From assembly GCA_023053575.1 (NCBI GenBank), contig JAKZAP010000018.1, positions 9,176,001-9,240,000 on the forward strand: a DNA stretch of 64,000 nucleotides, in the 5' to 3' direction. The DNA is from Branchinecta lynchi (Eukaryota; Arthropoda; Branchiopoda; Anostraca; Branchinectidae). Every line of letters begins with the position of its first letter. The stretch's first letter is position 1. A program made the position numbers and the translations under genes. The notes under the pieces are model-generated. The model saw only the letters and a program-made list of their open reading frames with translations. It did not search any database and was not told the origin of the DNA. Positions 1 to 11,225 of this stretch are shown piece by piece.

Positions 1-2860
1 CGGAACTCTGATCCAGACGAGCAGCTCTAGAGACTGCTATCCGGGAGGAAAAACCTTTGATAAACCCAGTCTCTTGAGGTGTATCTAAATATATTTTTGT
101 TAATTTTTTCCAAGCAGAGTCGGTATGCTGTCTGTTCTTTTCTCGAAAACTTTGACTTGAATCCATAATAACATAAGAGACTGTTAAACCCTTCATTGGG
201 AATGTATCACGCCGTGTCCACACATTTCAATTTCTTACGTCATTTTTCAGAATTTTTTTTTGTTCTTAGTTTTTTCTAGTCTTATAATTCATGCATTTTC
301 TTAAATCTGTTTCTGTTTAAAATGCTATTTGTTTAATTTTTTTTTATCTTTCTACATTCTCTTTAACTTCTTTTTATAATTTTTTTTTTTAGCTTTTCCC
401 AAACAATCTGTTTTTCTTTTGTTTTGATATTTAATTTGTTTTACTTTGTTTTAACTGTATTTCCGTTTTTTTTTCTTTTTCTTTCCGAGCTTCCTCTTAA
501 ATCTTGTTCTGTCAGATTGTTTAAACTTTATATTTTTGTTTGTATCCTTGTTCTGTAATTTCTTTTTAACTTTTCAAACTTCTTTCTTTTTTGTTTAACT
601 TCGGCAAGATTGACAAGCCGTTACAAGTTTGTAAATATAATTACTTTATCTTAAAGTGTTAGTTAAGAGTCTGGATAGAAACGAAACCAGTAGTAAATAA
701 AAGCAGAAGAAAATCCTTGCGTTTGTTGTAACTCCGAGTCGAGTCAAGTTCTAAACGAACGAAATGATGTGCACCTGCAACCGGTTTCGATTGCATACAA
801 AGATAATATATTGCCATAGTACAGGGATATTTTCACTTTAATGTCATTTATCTGAAGGATTGTATATGAAAATAATGTCGTGTCTAATGAAGAATGAGGT
901 TTCAGTTGGACCGAGAAAAGAAGAATAATTTTGGATTCTTGATCAAGCCGATTATGCTATGCTTACTTCTGCTATTTTTCCGAAGAATCGTCATTCCAGG
1001 TTCGAACAAGGTATCTCAATCTGTTCGAGAGACGTGGTGCTAACAACACGATGGACGAGTGGAAAACTTTAGAACGTCATAGTTGCCGAGAAATATTTGC
1101 CAAGCTTCTTGATCCAGACAACCTAAACTTTCGATTTTTTTTTTTCATTAATAAAGTCAAAAGATATCAAGTGCAAGATATATGAATCACTTCGAAGAAT
1201 GCATTTTTAACAGACATACTGATAAATAGACGGATGGAGGGATAAACTTTAAAAAACGTTATTGGTATAAGCAATGAAATTTTAGTCTGAAGCTAAGTAG
1301 ATATATGAGGAGATAAAGGGGGGGGGGAGGGAGATTTTTACAACTTGGAGCTAGGAGAAGATATTTAGGGAGGGCTGTGTCAAATACTGGATAAAATAAT
1401 AAGGATTCAACGCGTTTCTCGTGTTTTTTGTAAAGAATTTAAATTATAAGGAACGCATAGTTTACTCGGGATGTTTGGAATGGAAGTTGTGTATTATTCT
1501 GAGGGATGTTTCTTTTCCAGTGGCAAAGAGTTTTGGCATTATTGTTTTGTTTGGGTAAGACAAATAGATACATTTTTCAGTAGATTCGTTGTTAGTTTTT
1601 GTTTTAAGCTGAATTGACTTATTGTGAAGGGATTCTTAATTGGATTATATCAAAATCTATTTATTTACTTGTTGGGATTATATAGAAATTATTTATGGAG
1701 CTAGTAATTTGTTTATAGCTTTATACTAGCTATTACCCATTAGAGATTATAGCGTTAAGAAGTATAATAATCATACTGTATCATAAGAAATAAAACCCCA
1801 CCTGAAATAGTATTTCCGTATCCTTGACACGAACTGAATATCAGTCCCACTTTAAAATAATAACGTACTCTCAATATCTGCATAACCCCTACCCCTAATC
1901 TCCCCAGAAACAAAACGGAATAAGGTTCATGCCTAATTGGGATCTAAATCAAAGAATCCGACAGGTTCTCCGGTTTTAATCACCACTTGTCCGAAGTTTC
2001 CCATCAACCATAATTCCTACTCCTTCCTAAAATCCTTTCCTTATTTTCGTCTATTTTCAATATCCTTCAAATTCTCTTCCTCAATAGAACCAATCAAAAC
2101 AACAACTTCGAAATATCAATAACGATTAGGAGAAACCTTCGCTTCCTATAGGCAAAAAAAAAAACGAATACCCCAGGTGAGCCTAAAACCACCTATGGTA
2201 AGCTTCCCAGCGCAGCTGACATGCTGTCAGACCCACTTAAAGAAATGTCCGCTTTTTCTCATATCTTTCAAGGTTTCCTTTATCCATAAGCAACTTAACT
2301 ATATTTTCCATAATCTTTGAAAACAGTAGGAAAAGGATAGCTAGTGCCCCAAAACTACTATTCAGGACTACAGCCTGTATTCTTACTTACAGTCCCTCTT
2401 TCACATATTTTAACAAGGTCGCCTTGTATCCGTCTCGTCTGCTCATCTCTTAAACTATCACCCATTGGTTTGTAGGTACACCAAAGGAGACTCATCTGAA
2501 TAAATCTTATGTTTCAGAAATTGCTTCTTCCGTCTGCCCGTTAAATCATGCAAAGAAACCAAGATCTCTTATCATGGTCACGCTTCCATTTCTCCCCCAA
2601 CTTGATTTCTTGAGCTATTTCAGTCCCAACCAAACACCTATTCAGGCAGATTCTTAGCAATATTCATATTTTTTTAAATTGTCCCACAATCACCCTATTA
2701 TCTTCGCGCGCCCTTTGTTCCATACCCCTCCATTGCTGTGACACATCAAATCGGAATCCCAGCGCCCAAAGCATAAGCTTCCAAACCTAATAAACACTCC
2801 ATTGCACTCTCAATGAATATTGAAACCTAAAGTTTTCCCCAGTATCACGAGAAGATGGTA
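1..2860. other. AT-rich stretch without a recognised gene
   Basis: No conserved protein, tRNA or recognisable transposon was seen here. Open frames are short and lack any domain. A G-run sits near 1319-1328 and another near 2868-2884. It could be intergenic or intronic; nothing in the sequence decides. Confidence 0.5.
240..600. repeat. T-rich low-complexity tract
   Basis: About 360 bases on the plus strand are dominated by runs of T broken by single C, G or A, with strong strand asymmetry. It contains no open frame of note. It could be a decayed polypyrimidine or retroposon tail region, or simple low-complexity DNA. Confidence 0.7.
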
Positions 2861-3126
2861 GTTGGGTGGGGGGGGGGGGGGGGGCGCCTGAATCAGTACT
2901 GTATTTTGTATCCTAGTCGTATCGGTTTTATCTAACTCTACCATGGTAGGAAAAAGCTAACCAATATAATAAATATCAGTGTGACTGAGGTCCTCCTTCC
3001 CTTGAAGCAAAAATACCTGTTAGTGAATTTCGCAAATACGAAAATGAGAATTCGCAGTTTTCAAATCTTATTCAGTCAACCTTTTATCGGAACCCAAATA
3101 CTTAACACGCAAACCAGCATCCCGAA

Positions 3127-3280
3127 AAAAGTTGAGAAGGAAGTTCAAAAAAATAAAATGGAAAAAAATAAGTTGAAAGAAAGTTGAAAAAAAGTTGAAA
3201 AAAGTTGAAAAAAAAGTTTGAAAAAAAGTTAAGAAAAAAGTTTTAAAAAATGTTTGAAAACAAAGTTTGAAAAGAAAAAA
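3127..3280. repeat. (GTTGAAAAAA)n simple repeat
   Basis: Irregular head-to-tail copies of GTTGAAAAAA and GTTTGAAAAAA. The minus-strand open frame across it, rich in FF and TFF, is an artefact of the repeat. Confidence 0.85.
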
Positions 3281-3586
3281 GAACAAATTAATAATCTGAA
3301 GCATATTACCGAATGTGCGGGAATTGCGGTGTCCAAGAAACAGCTTGCATGATGGTGCACATAACTTTTAACAACCCTCGATGACGGAGCCTTTGTGCAA
3401 AACCCTCCTTTGTGCAAAACCATATTCAAATCAACACAAACGAACCGCTCCGTGGGAAACCAGAGAGGACCTACAGTATTTATCGTAGTAACTAATTTAG
3501 CTATTTTACAATAATAACCACTTAGTAACTAGTTAGTAGTAACCATATAGAAATCACTCATACACAAATCCCATCCTAAAAACGAC

Positions 3587-3732
3587 AATCCCGTGGTATC
3601 CAAAAAATATGAATCCCGTAGTATACGGTCTACAGAAATCCCGTAGTATCCGAAAAATATGAATCCCGTAGTATACGGTCTACAGAAATCCCGTAGTATC
3701 CTGAGGGCATGAATCCCGCAGTATACGGTCTA
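3587..3732. repeat. 50-bp tandem repeat, about 3 copies
   Basis: Three adjacent units contain AATCCCGTAGTATCC, then AATATGAATCCCG, then TAGTATACGGTCTACAG. The unit length is 50 bases (GAATCCCGTAG recurs at 3611 and 3661), with the last copy diverging. Each unit holds two half-repeats (AATCCCGTAGTATCC and GAATCCCGTAGTATACGG), so it arose from an older duplication. Confidence 0.85.
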
Positions 3733-4237
3733 ACTACCCTACTATTACTTTATTGCTAAATTACATAATAACCTATCATAATAGGTAACCGCCAATGAGA
3801 AGACATAAATGCACTGGCACTGGGCGGTTACCACAAACTACTTCGACTTAACTGAAACAATAACTTAATTTCATTTCGACACTGATTCATCTATTTTTTT
3901 TCCATATAACACAAAAAAAGAAGAAGGAAAAATTAATAAATAAAGGTAATAAAAAAAGAAATAATAACTTATACCTTCATTCGCTGAATCATGACTCCTC
4001 AACCCTCCAACAAAATTTCTTTACTCTTTTTTTAAACAATTGTTGGTGTTCTTACAAACTTTTGTTTAACGCACCTTTATTAAGCGTTGTGAGTTTGGAA
4101 CACCGACTATTAAATAGGATGGTACCTTTCACCTTCCGGCACCGGGAGGTGCTTTTAAACGTAGTTGTTGATTATTATGATGAACTTAATAGGTTATAGT
4201 ACTTTCTTTTGACGCTAGACAGCGTCATATTTTCTTC

Positions 4238-4306
4238 ATTTATTGGGAGGTGCCGGGAATGAGTGTACATCGGGTGCCGGAGAGTGAGCACCCCCTCGAT
4301 TAGTAC
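4238..4306. repeat. Fragment of the CGAGGGG-ended MITE family
   Basis: The bases GTGTACATCGGGTGCCGG followed by GAGAGTGAGCACCCCCTCG match the right terminus of the element described at 10748-10949. Only one end is present. Confidence 0.5.
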
Positions 4307-5139
4307 TTGAGGCTTCAAGTTCTTGTTTTTTTTACTTAAGGAACAGGTATCAGATACTCCAAGAGAGTTGAACTGAAGTATAAAGTCCAAGTACTTCGAT
4401 TTTGTATATAAGTGGTACAATGACTTGAAGTACGTGTCCAACAATGGAGGAATGGTCACTAGAGGTCAGATTTGGAAATCGTTGAGTAGGCCGTCAATTA
4501 TAAAATTGCGTCCATCTTTCAGAGTGCAGCTTGATTCTATACTCTTAGACAAAACGTTGTTAGGATGTTTAAGGACTCTTCTTCAACTTTTACAGTCTGG
4601 CTATTACCCTTCACCCCAGCTAACCCATGCCTGACTTGACAATCAACTAAGGTTCTCGCAACTGAAGATGTTTTCGTTGTGACAGCCCTCACCCACCACC
4701 CTCCAACCCTCATTGTTGGCTTCAATAGGGGCAGCTGCAACGTATCAATAAATCCAGTATAGGCACTTTTCGATCTTCTTTTTATTAGAAAATTCGAGAT
4801 CGGCATTGGCGCCCCGTGGCGGTCTACCTGGCCAGCTTCCGGTAAAGGCTTACGTTGCAGAAATAAGTTTTATTGTTAACTTCCAAACGAAAAGGGGTAG
4901 GCTGTTCCCAGGGTGCATTCCGGATTTCATCTTAGGTAATTAGGAAGCTGGGGGGTGGGAGGATAAAAGGTTAAATTGACTGTTTAAGATGGACATCTAA
5001 GCTGGTAGGGCTTAGACGCCCACCGAGCTTTGTCTGCCGAGGAGACTCGAAATTTAGAAGTGAAGATTCTGGGGGTACATTCAGCAGACGGATAGTTTCA
5101 GAGCGTCTGTCGACGCCTTTTGGATTTAGATTCAGCCGA

Positions 5140-5990
5140 ATTCCGGTAGATTCTGTGGGTTAAACTCCGGTAGATTCCTTGTCAAAAGATATCGCACAAA
5201 TTCCAGAGAAATTCCGATAGATTCCCTGAGACAAATTCTGGTAGATTCCGTGGGGTAAGTCTGGTAGATTCCGTGGGGTAAATTCCGGTAGATCCCTGAG
5301 ACAAATTTCGGTAGATTCCTTGTGAAGATTTAGCGTAGATTCCATAAGCAACATCCGGTAGGTTCCCTGAGCCAAATTCTGGTAGATTTGGTTGGGTGAA
5401 TTCCGGTAGATTTCCTGAGACAAGTTCCGGTAGATTCCTTGTGATAGATTTCGCAAAAATTCCGGTAGATTCCCTTAGTCGAATTTCGTAGATTCGGAGG
5501 GGTAAATTCCTGTAGATTCCTGAGAAGAGTTCCGGTAGATTCCTTGTGAAAGATTTTGCAAAAATTCCGGTAGATTCCCTGAGCCGAATTTCGTAGATTC
5601 CGAGGGGTAAATCCCGAGGGGTAGGTTCCTTGTGAAAGATATCACACAAATTCCGGTAGATTCCCTGAACCGAATTCTGGTAGATTCCGTTGGGTAAATT
5701 CGAGTAGATTCCCTGAGACAATTCCGGTAGATTCCTTATGAAAGATTTAGCGTAGCAAAATCCAGTAGATTCTCTCAGCCGAATTCCGGTAGATTTCATG
5801 GGGTAAATTCCGGTAGATTCCTTGTGGAAAGATTTCGCACAAATTCCGGTACGAACTTCGTGTTCCGAGGGGTAAATTCCTGTAGATTCCCTGAGACGAG
5901 TTCCGGTAGATCCCTTGTGAAAGATTTAACGTAGATTCTCTGAGCAAAATCCGGTAGGTTCTCTGAGCAATAATCCGGTAGATTCCCTAA
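5140..5990. repeat. Minisatellite array, TTCCGGTAGATTCC core
   Basis: Roughly 850 bases of irregular subunits of about 25-35 bases each carry TTCCGGTAGATTCC followed by one of a few tails (CTTGTGAAAGATTT, CCTGAGCCGAA, CGTGGGGTAAA). Tails alternate, so a higher-order unit of about 100-120 bases is likely. The long minus-strand open frames here (up to 205 codons, repeating 'RNLPE' and 'EST GI') follow from the repeat and are not supported as a gene. Confidence 0.9.
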
Positions 5991-7245
5991 AATCATCAAG
6001 TTCAGGTAAATTTGAAAAAATTTGAACTGGCGCGGCTTCGCCGAACCAGTCAAAATTTCAGGCTTTCTGGGGCGGGGGGGGGGGGGCTGCAACCACCCCC
6101 CTTCGGGACCCCTCTGTCTGCAGTATATGCAATATAAACTAAAATGGAGATGGATAGATTGAGGAGATCGGTAGAATTTCCTTGTGTGTAAGACATTGAC
6201 GTATTTAATCACAGAAGAATTCCGTAACTCCAGTTTGCAGTACTGTATATTATAACAATGACTATTAGTTGGGTCAACAAGAATATCTTACCACCATTAA
6301 CTTGAACTTACCACACCGTTGTATAATATCCAATATATAACACTGCCAGTTGTTTGAGGTGAAAGAATTTTGTTGCACCATGTTTAATAAACACAATATT
6401 AATAAACAGTTTTATTTTCCATTGTAATAGAACAAGATTTCACATAATGGAGTACACATATGAGATGGATAGATAGGTGGAACCTACTGTCATTTACAAT
6501 TTACACTACATGCAGATGGGACTGGGAAGAGTTCCAGACCACCATCTTACAATATAGACAAAAGCACTGGTTACTTTTTATTTATAGTCGAAATGACTTG
6601 CCCATTTATGTCGAAACAGTTGTATTAATTTTAACTATCAGACTTGCACTAGCGTTCCCGCTAACATGTTTTAGAGTCTTATCTTTCAAGTAAGCGGGCT
6701 CAGTCCTGATATTATCTTAAACAGAAAGCCCGGCATAATGGTTGAGGCAACCAATCCTAAAATTTGACTTATAGGCTTGAACGGCAGAGAAGTTCTTAGA
6801 CCTGATAAATGCAGAGACCTCCCAGTGATCGCGCGGTATGTCATCATTCTTTGACATGACTTCAGCCAATCAAAATTGAGGGTTCAGTGGTATGCGTTCT
6901 GGTTTAGAGTCAGCAGGACCCCGAGCAACCCGGGGTTTTAGCGATTGCATTTCTGAGTTGTACTCGAACGATTCATATATCATAATGAATTCCATAATAG
7001 GTATAAATGTATTCTTTCTGATTGTTAAACGGGCGAGCTTAAAAAGTAGTAGTCATTAGATAAATATGTCTGTTAAATTATATGGGGCGGGGAAGTCATC
7101 CTTTTAGTATATCGGAATAGAACGCTGTCAAAAGTTTGGTAACATTGAACACATTTTTTCGCACCCTTGGGGTAAAGCTTATGACACTACATCTGCTATG
7201 ACCCTTATAAGTGCTAAGTTTCACGAAAAGATAACATTTAAAAGG

Positions 7246-7645
7246 GTCAGACAGATATACTCTCATAATACAAGGATGCGCTAACATATGTTATCTGCTA
7301 TCAAATTTTCTGACTGTGTAGCAAGAGTGACCACACGAAGTAAAAAATGCAGAAAAATGGGGTCCGTGAGAAGTCGGAAGTAGGTGGCATTTGTTTTCTG
7401 CTTTTCATGTTAACGGACTTTTTTTTTGTGTAAGCAGTAGACATATTAACGTCAGACAGATATACTCTCATAATACAAAGATGCGCTAACATATGTTATC
7501 TGCTAACAAATTTTTTGACTGTGTAGCAAGAGTGAACACACGAAGTAAAAAATGCAGAAAAACGAGGTCCGTGAGAAGTCGGAAGTAGGTGGCATTTGTT
7601 TTCTGCTTTTCATGTTAACGGACTTTTTTTGGGTGTAAAGCAGCG
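7246..7645. repeat. 205-bp tandem duplication
   Basis: The sequence starting GTCAGACAGATATACTCTC at 7246 recurs at 7451 with a few substitutions and length changes in a T-run. Both copies run through CATATGTTATCTGCTA to CATGTTAACGGAC. Near-identity implies a recent tandem duplication. Confidence 0.9.
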
Positions 7646-8359
7646 TTTACAAGTACAGGGAAACTTGGAACAGAATCCGATCTTGGTGACAGGATTATCT
7701 TTACACGCAGAGGGAAAAAATAAATTCTTCAAACCAGAAAATGTGACAAAAATAAATTCACTTGTCAACAAAAAAAAAAATTGATATCATTTATGACATC
7801 AGTACTGATGATTGCTGCTCTTAAAAGCTAGCTGGACTTTTTTTTAGTACTTTTTACCAGCGCCGCCGACAAAATTCCTTTTAAGTAGACCGGAATTCCT
7901 TTCATCATGACAGGATTTCCGTCCCGCTAGACTTTTTTTCTGCTCGTCTTCACGAACGGAATCCTTTCGAGTCGACCGGAATTCCTTTCACCCGACGGGA
8001 TTTCTTGTCCGTGTAAACGCTACATAAGTAGTAGAAACATATTAGCGTGTGGTGAGTTCTTGGAAATTTCTCGAAAGGTTCACCCTTGCCTGCCGTAGCC
8101 TACTATGTCCCGTGCATTTGGCCGGCCTTCATGCCAGGTTTGCAGTATTATCCTCTTCTGTCTACCCTTACGTGAAAACTTGTTATGTTTTCCTCATTTT
8201 TAATTTTCGTTTGTTACTTCGTAATTTTCTTCAATGTAGTCATTCATCCAGCTGTGCGGACAGCCTTGTTTTCGGTCATCGGTCGGACGAAACAAAAGAT
8301 AAACACTGCGCCTCGGATACTGCTTCTGTGCTGTAGAAATAAAAAGAGCAAAAGGGGAG

Positions 8360-8431
8360 TGGAGCTGCGGGGGATCGAACTCCGGGCCTCTCACATGCGA
8401 AGCGAGCGCTCTACCACTGAGCTACAGCCCC
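8360..8431 (-). tRNA. tRNA-Ala (CGC)
   Basis: The minus strand gives a 72-nt cloverleaf. The 7-bp acceptor stem is GGGGCTG with CAGCTCC plus discriminator A. Box A is TAGCTCAGTGG and box B contains AGTTCGATCC. The anticodon stem CTCGC/GTGAG closes the loop TTCGCAT, giving anticodon CGC, which reads GCG (alanine). There is no genomic CCA, as expected in a eukaryote. Downstream on the minus strand lie CCCCTTTTG and CTTTTTA, good RNA polymerase III terminators. This is the only intact, canonical tRNA gene seen; the Thr-like units elsewhere are element-associated. Confidence 0.93.
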
Positions 8432-8794
8432 ATGCTAAGTCGACATCAGTTACGTATAGTTGTAGCTCACATGTGGAAATGGAAACAGATGTGAGACGAT
8501 GCCATTACGGACACCAATTAAGAAGAAGTATGCATATGCGAACTTGCCTAATAGGTAACGGTCGCCGAATAAATCATTTTTCCATAACAAACAACTTTTA
8601 TGCAGAAAACGTTCATTTTGTGTTCTTTTTCATTGTTTGTACTCCGCTATTCTGTCTTTTCAGCGGGTTATAAAAATGAATAGATTTCATGTTCAGTCAG
8701 CTGGATTTTTGCAAAATTTGCTGTGAATCATGGCTTAAGTGCTCTTAATTTCCTTTTGTGCATTTGTTTAGATCGGTTTAGATGTTGCAAAAAT

Positions 8795-8988
8795 CCAGGG
8801 TTGGTCACCAAAAGTAACTTCGTACACCCAGGAAAGTAACCCAAAAGTATCTCACAGTAACCTAATGTAACTCAAAGTAACCCAATGCGATATAACCCAA
8901 TGTAACCAAAAGTAACCCTGAGTAGCCCAAAGTATCCTGGAAGTAAGTAAGCAACTCGTACACCCTGGTTCTTGGTGACCAACCATGG
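8795..8988. mobile_element. hAT-like MITE with (AGTAACCCAA)n core, copy 1
   Basis: The ends are CCAGGGTTGGTCACCAA and TTGGTGACCAACCATGG, inverted repeats of 17 bases with one mismatch. The direct repeats GCAAAAAT at 8787-8794 and 8989-8996 are a perfect 8-bp target-site duplication. The interior is a degenerate 10-base minisatellite of AGTAACCCAA units. The 8-bp duplication and (C)CAGGG terminus are typical of the hAT superfamily; no transposase is present, so it is non-autonomous. Confidence 0.88.
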
Positions 8989-9019
8989 GCAAAAATGGTT
9001 CAGAATGGCGCATTGTATC

Positions 9020-9120
9020 CGAGGGGTTGCCCACTTTTGACTTTAGTGTACATCAAATGCCCGGTTTCGAGGTGTCGGCACCGGCCTAGACCACTCCGGC
9101 ACCGGTTGCCACGTGTTAGA
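9020..9120. mobile_element. CGAGGGG-ended MITE, truncated copy
   Basis: It starts CGAGGGGTTGCCCACTTT, continues with TAGTGTACATC and the CCGGCACCGG-rich interior, and shares TTGCCACGTGTTAGA with the copies at 10970-10990 and 50620. No right terminus is found. Confidence 0.65.
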
Positions 9121-9314
9121 CATCTAAATCAGCCCATTTAGAAGCGTTTGAAAGAAGAATATCTGAATTTATTACCGGCACCAGTGCCGGGAAAAGGTGT
9201 AATAATACGTAGAAGGCACTTTACACAAGGGACTTGTACCGTGACCAATAAACTAGAAACATTTTTTTTTCGAATATAATTTATAAGTATTGGACTCCAT
9301 TGTCGGAGCCACGT

Positions 9315-9623
9315 CCGTCCGTCCGTGGCCGAGTGGTTAGCGCGCCGGACCCACAAGTGAAGGGTCCTTTTCGAGTCTCGGTAGTGCCTACTGTTTGGGA
9401 CGGGGGTTAGTGGCGTAACCCTGTAAGACAAGCCAAAGTCCACCCAGCTTCAAATGGGTACCTGGAGAAATCCGGGGAAGGTGACAGGAAGGGTGTGTGA
9501 AAGCACAGGATGGCTGGCCCCCCAACCCCCCATTGCACTTCCTGGCTGAGGGAAGAGAGTCGGAGATCAGCACCGCCAGCTTGGCCTGTCAAGGCTAGTG
9601 CTGATACATTACCTTTTACCTTT
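9315..9623 (+). mobile_element. tRNA-derived SINE with 14-bp target duplication
   Basis: The head CCGTGGCCGAGTGGTTAGCG contains a perfect pol III box A (TGGCCGAGTGG) of tRNA-Leu/Ser type. A box B-like TTCGAGTCTCG lies about 45 bases later. A tRNA-unrelated body of about 230 bases follows, ending in the short-period tail TTACCTTTTACCTTTT. It is flanked by the direct repeat TGTCGGAGCCACGT at 9301-9314 and 9624-9637. The uninterrupted host sequence is seen in the related element at 35220-35235, which confirms the insertion point. Confidence 0.9.
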
Positions 9624-9757
9624 TGTCGGAGCCACGTAGACATACCAGGATCCACAAGGCGGGGTCTCATGGTGAAAACCAAAGATATAATTTTAATGGG
9701 GAAGACGCCCTTGAGATGGAGACATTTTATAAGTAGTGAACTGAAAGACAAAAATGC

Positions 9758-9830
9758 TCCTCAGCCGAGATTTGAACCCAGGACCCTCTGCTTACAAGGC
9801 AGGCGCTTTTACCATTTGAGGTACCGAGGG
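9758..9830 (-). tRNA. tRNA-Thr(TGT)-like head of a repeat element
   Basis: On the minus strand the acceptor CCCTCGG pairs with CTGAGGA except at the first position. The anticodon arm CTGC-CTTGTAA-GCAG gives anticodon TGT. The D arm is altered (ACCTCAAATGGTAAAAGC) and the T arm reads GGGTTCAAATC. The C-A first pair and membership in a dispersed repeat argue for a tRNA-derived element rather than a working gene. Confidence 0.5.
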
Positions 9831-9897
9831 GCTTGTGAACAGAGTTCGTAAACCACTACAGTAGTCTGGTAGAAGCCGGCCATATCTGTTCACAAGC

Positions 9898-10261
9898 TAG
9901 TGTCGGGCGATATTCGATATCGATAATGATATATCTATATATCGGACCAAATACCGATATCGAATACCGAAACGGAAATATCGAAATCGAAAACGATATG
10001 TTTTTACTCATAATTATTGTAAATAATCCAACATAACCTACATTTACATATCCGAAATTGGAGCAATAGGTTTTCCGTAATTCAGTTTTTATTTATCCGG
10101 AGTTTGAGATGGTGCAAGATGCTATTTAACGACAATTTCGTTAGTAAATTTGGGCGAAACGAGACATATCCTATAGCGAAACATACAAAAGAAATATCGA
10201 TATCGAATATCGAAAGTGAAAATATCGATATATCGAAAAATCCAAATATCGCCCAACACTA
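9898..10261. mobile_element. hAT-like MITE, ATCGATAT-rich, 8-bp duplication
   Basis: The termini are TAGTGTCGGGCGATATTCG and AATATCGCCCAACACTA, imperfect inverted repeats. The flanks TCACAAGC at 9890-9897 and 10262-10269 are identical 8-bp target duplications. The subterminal parts are rich in ATATCGAT palindromes; the centre is unique and without a transposase. It sits immediately before the CCCTCG start of a tRNA-Thr-like head and so separates that head from its leader. Confidence 0.9.
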
Positions 10262-10269
10262 TCACAAGC

Positions 10270-10342
10270 CCCTCGTTAGCTCAAATGTTAAGAGCGCCTG
10301 CCTTGTAAGCAGAGGGTCCTGGATTCAAATCCCGGCTGAGGA
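10270..10342 (+). tRNA. tRNA-Thr(TGT)-like head of a repeat element
   Basis: CCCTCGTTAGCTCAAATG starts a cloverleaf-like unit with the anticodon arm CTGC-CTTGTAA-GCAG (TGT) and the T arm GGATTCAAATCC, ending CTGAGGA then GCATTTTTT. It lies head-to-head with the unit at 9758-9830, about 75 bases apart once the MITE is removed. D-loop changes and the mismatched first pair suggest a pseudo-tRNA or SINE head. Confidence 0.5.
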
Positions 10343-10691
10343 GCATTTTTTGCTTTCAGTTCATTGGTTATAAACTGTACAGCGGGTGCCGGGGAATGGG
10401 TAACCCCTCTATAATTTCACTAAGCAGATCGCGTTAAGATTGAACAGATTTTCTCAATGGAAGACAATGTATATTTAAACGTCAATGAAAATAGAAAAAT
10501 TAAATTTCAACTGAAGTGTTATCTAGAAGAAAGCTGAAACAGTTGACTGTCAGCTGATCTCCAGTTTTTCAATGGAAACACCTCCGGATACTTCTGCCCC
10601 ACTACATTCCTTCTGCTTGCATGTGCTCAGCATTGCGACAGAAGTAAAAGCATGCAACCTGACATGTTGCAGTTTCATGCGAAGCCAGTTA

Positions 10692-11010
10692 CGAGGGGCT
10701 ACCCACTCTCGAATTTGGTGTACAGTAAGTGCCTGGTGCGCGGTACCCGAGGGGTTGCCCACTCTCAAAATCGGTGTACACCGGGTGGCGGGTGGCGGAT
10801 GGGTGGCGCGCGTGGTGGAAAATAGCTAATTTTGAGAGCAAGAGGCGGGCGGGTGGCGCGCGTGGCGGAAAATAGCTATTTTCGAGCAAGAGGCGGGTGG
10901 GTGGCGCAACATGGTGTACACTAAGTGGCGGAGAGTGTGCAGCCCCTCGGCGGTACCTGGCCGGTGCCGACATCGATTGCCACGTGTTAGAATTAAAACC
11001 AGCATGTTTG
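10692..11010. mobile_element. CGAGGGG-ended MITE, outer copy (host of a nested copy)
   Basis: It begins CGAGGGGCTACCCACTCTCG, GGTGTACAG, is interrupted at 10748-10949, and resumes with TGGCCGGTGCCGACATCG and TTGCCACGTGTTAGA. Its right terminus was not found, so the end is approximate. Confidence 0.65.
10748..10949. mobile_element. CGAGGGG-ended MITE nested in its own family
   Basis: The ends are CGAGGGGTTGCCCACTCTC and GAGAGTGTGCAGCCCCTCG, 19-bp inverted repeats with two mismatches. Identical octamers GCGGTACC flank it at 10740-10747 and 10950-10957. The interior is built of GGGTGGCGCGCGTGG and GGAAAATAGCTA repeats, unlike the GGCACCGG-rich interior of other copies. The 8-bp duplication suggests the hAT superfamily. 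Confidence 0.85.
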
Positions 11011-11225
11011 GAATCGAAATCGCCCTCATTTCTGGCCGGAACCGCTGGTTTCGGCCGGCTTCGGGAAAGGACGTGCAGCATTTGCCAGGGAGTACCCGCC
11101 CCCCGCCTGTTAAAGGATCAGTCATACAATCCTAATGCACTCTGTTACCGTTATCGCTCTATTCATTCATAAACTCGACACTTCAATTTCAAACGGTATA
11201 TCGCAGCAACTATAGGCGTATTCTT

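Larger units (their letters stand above)
9205..9889 (-). mobile_element. tRNA-Thr-like repeat element, interrupted by a SINE
   Basis: Read on the minus strand this copy matches 35364-35660: a tRNA-like head (9758-9830), then GAGCATTTTTGTC, CATCTCAAGGGCG, ACCATGAGACCCCG, GGCTCCGACAA and ACGGTACAAGTCCCTTGT. The match is split by a SINE at 9315-9623. On the other side of the head it continues as AACTCTGTTCACAAG. Confidence 0.75.

Noticed and set aside
3587..3732. CRISPR-like regular repeats
   Set aside because: Units are directly adjacent without unique spacers, in an animal genome.
5182..5799. 205-codon minus-strand open frame as a gene
   Set aside because: It is entirely within the TTCCGGTAGATTCC satellite; its repeating peptide is the translation of the repeat.
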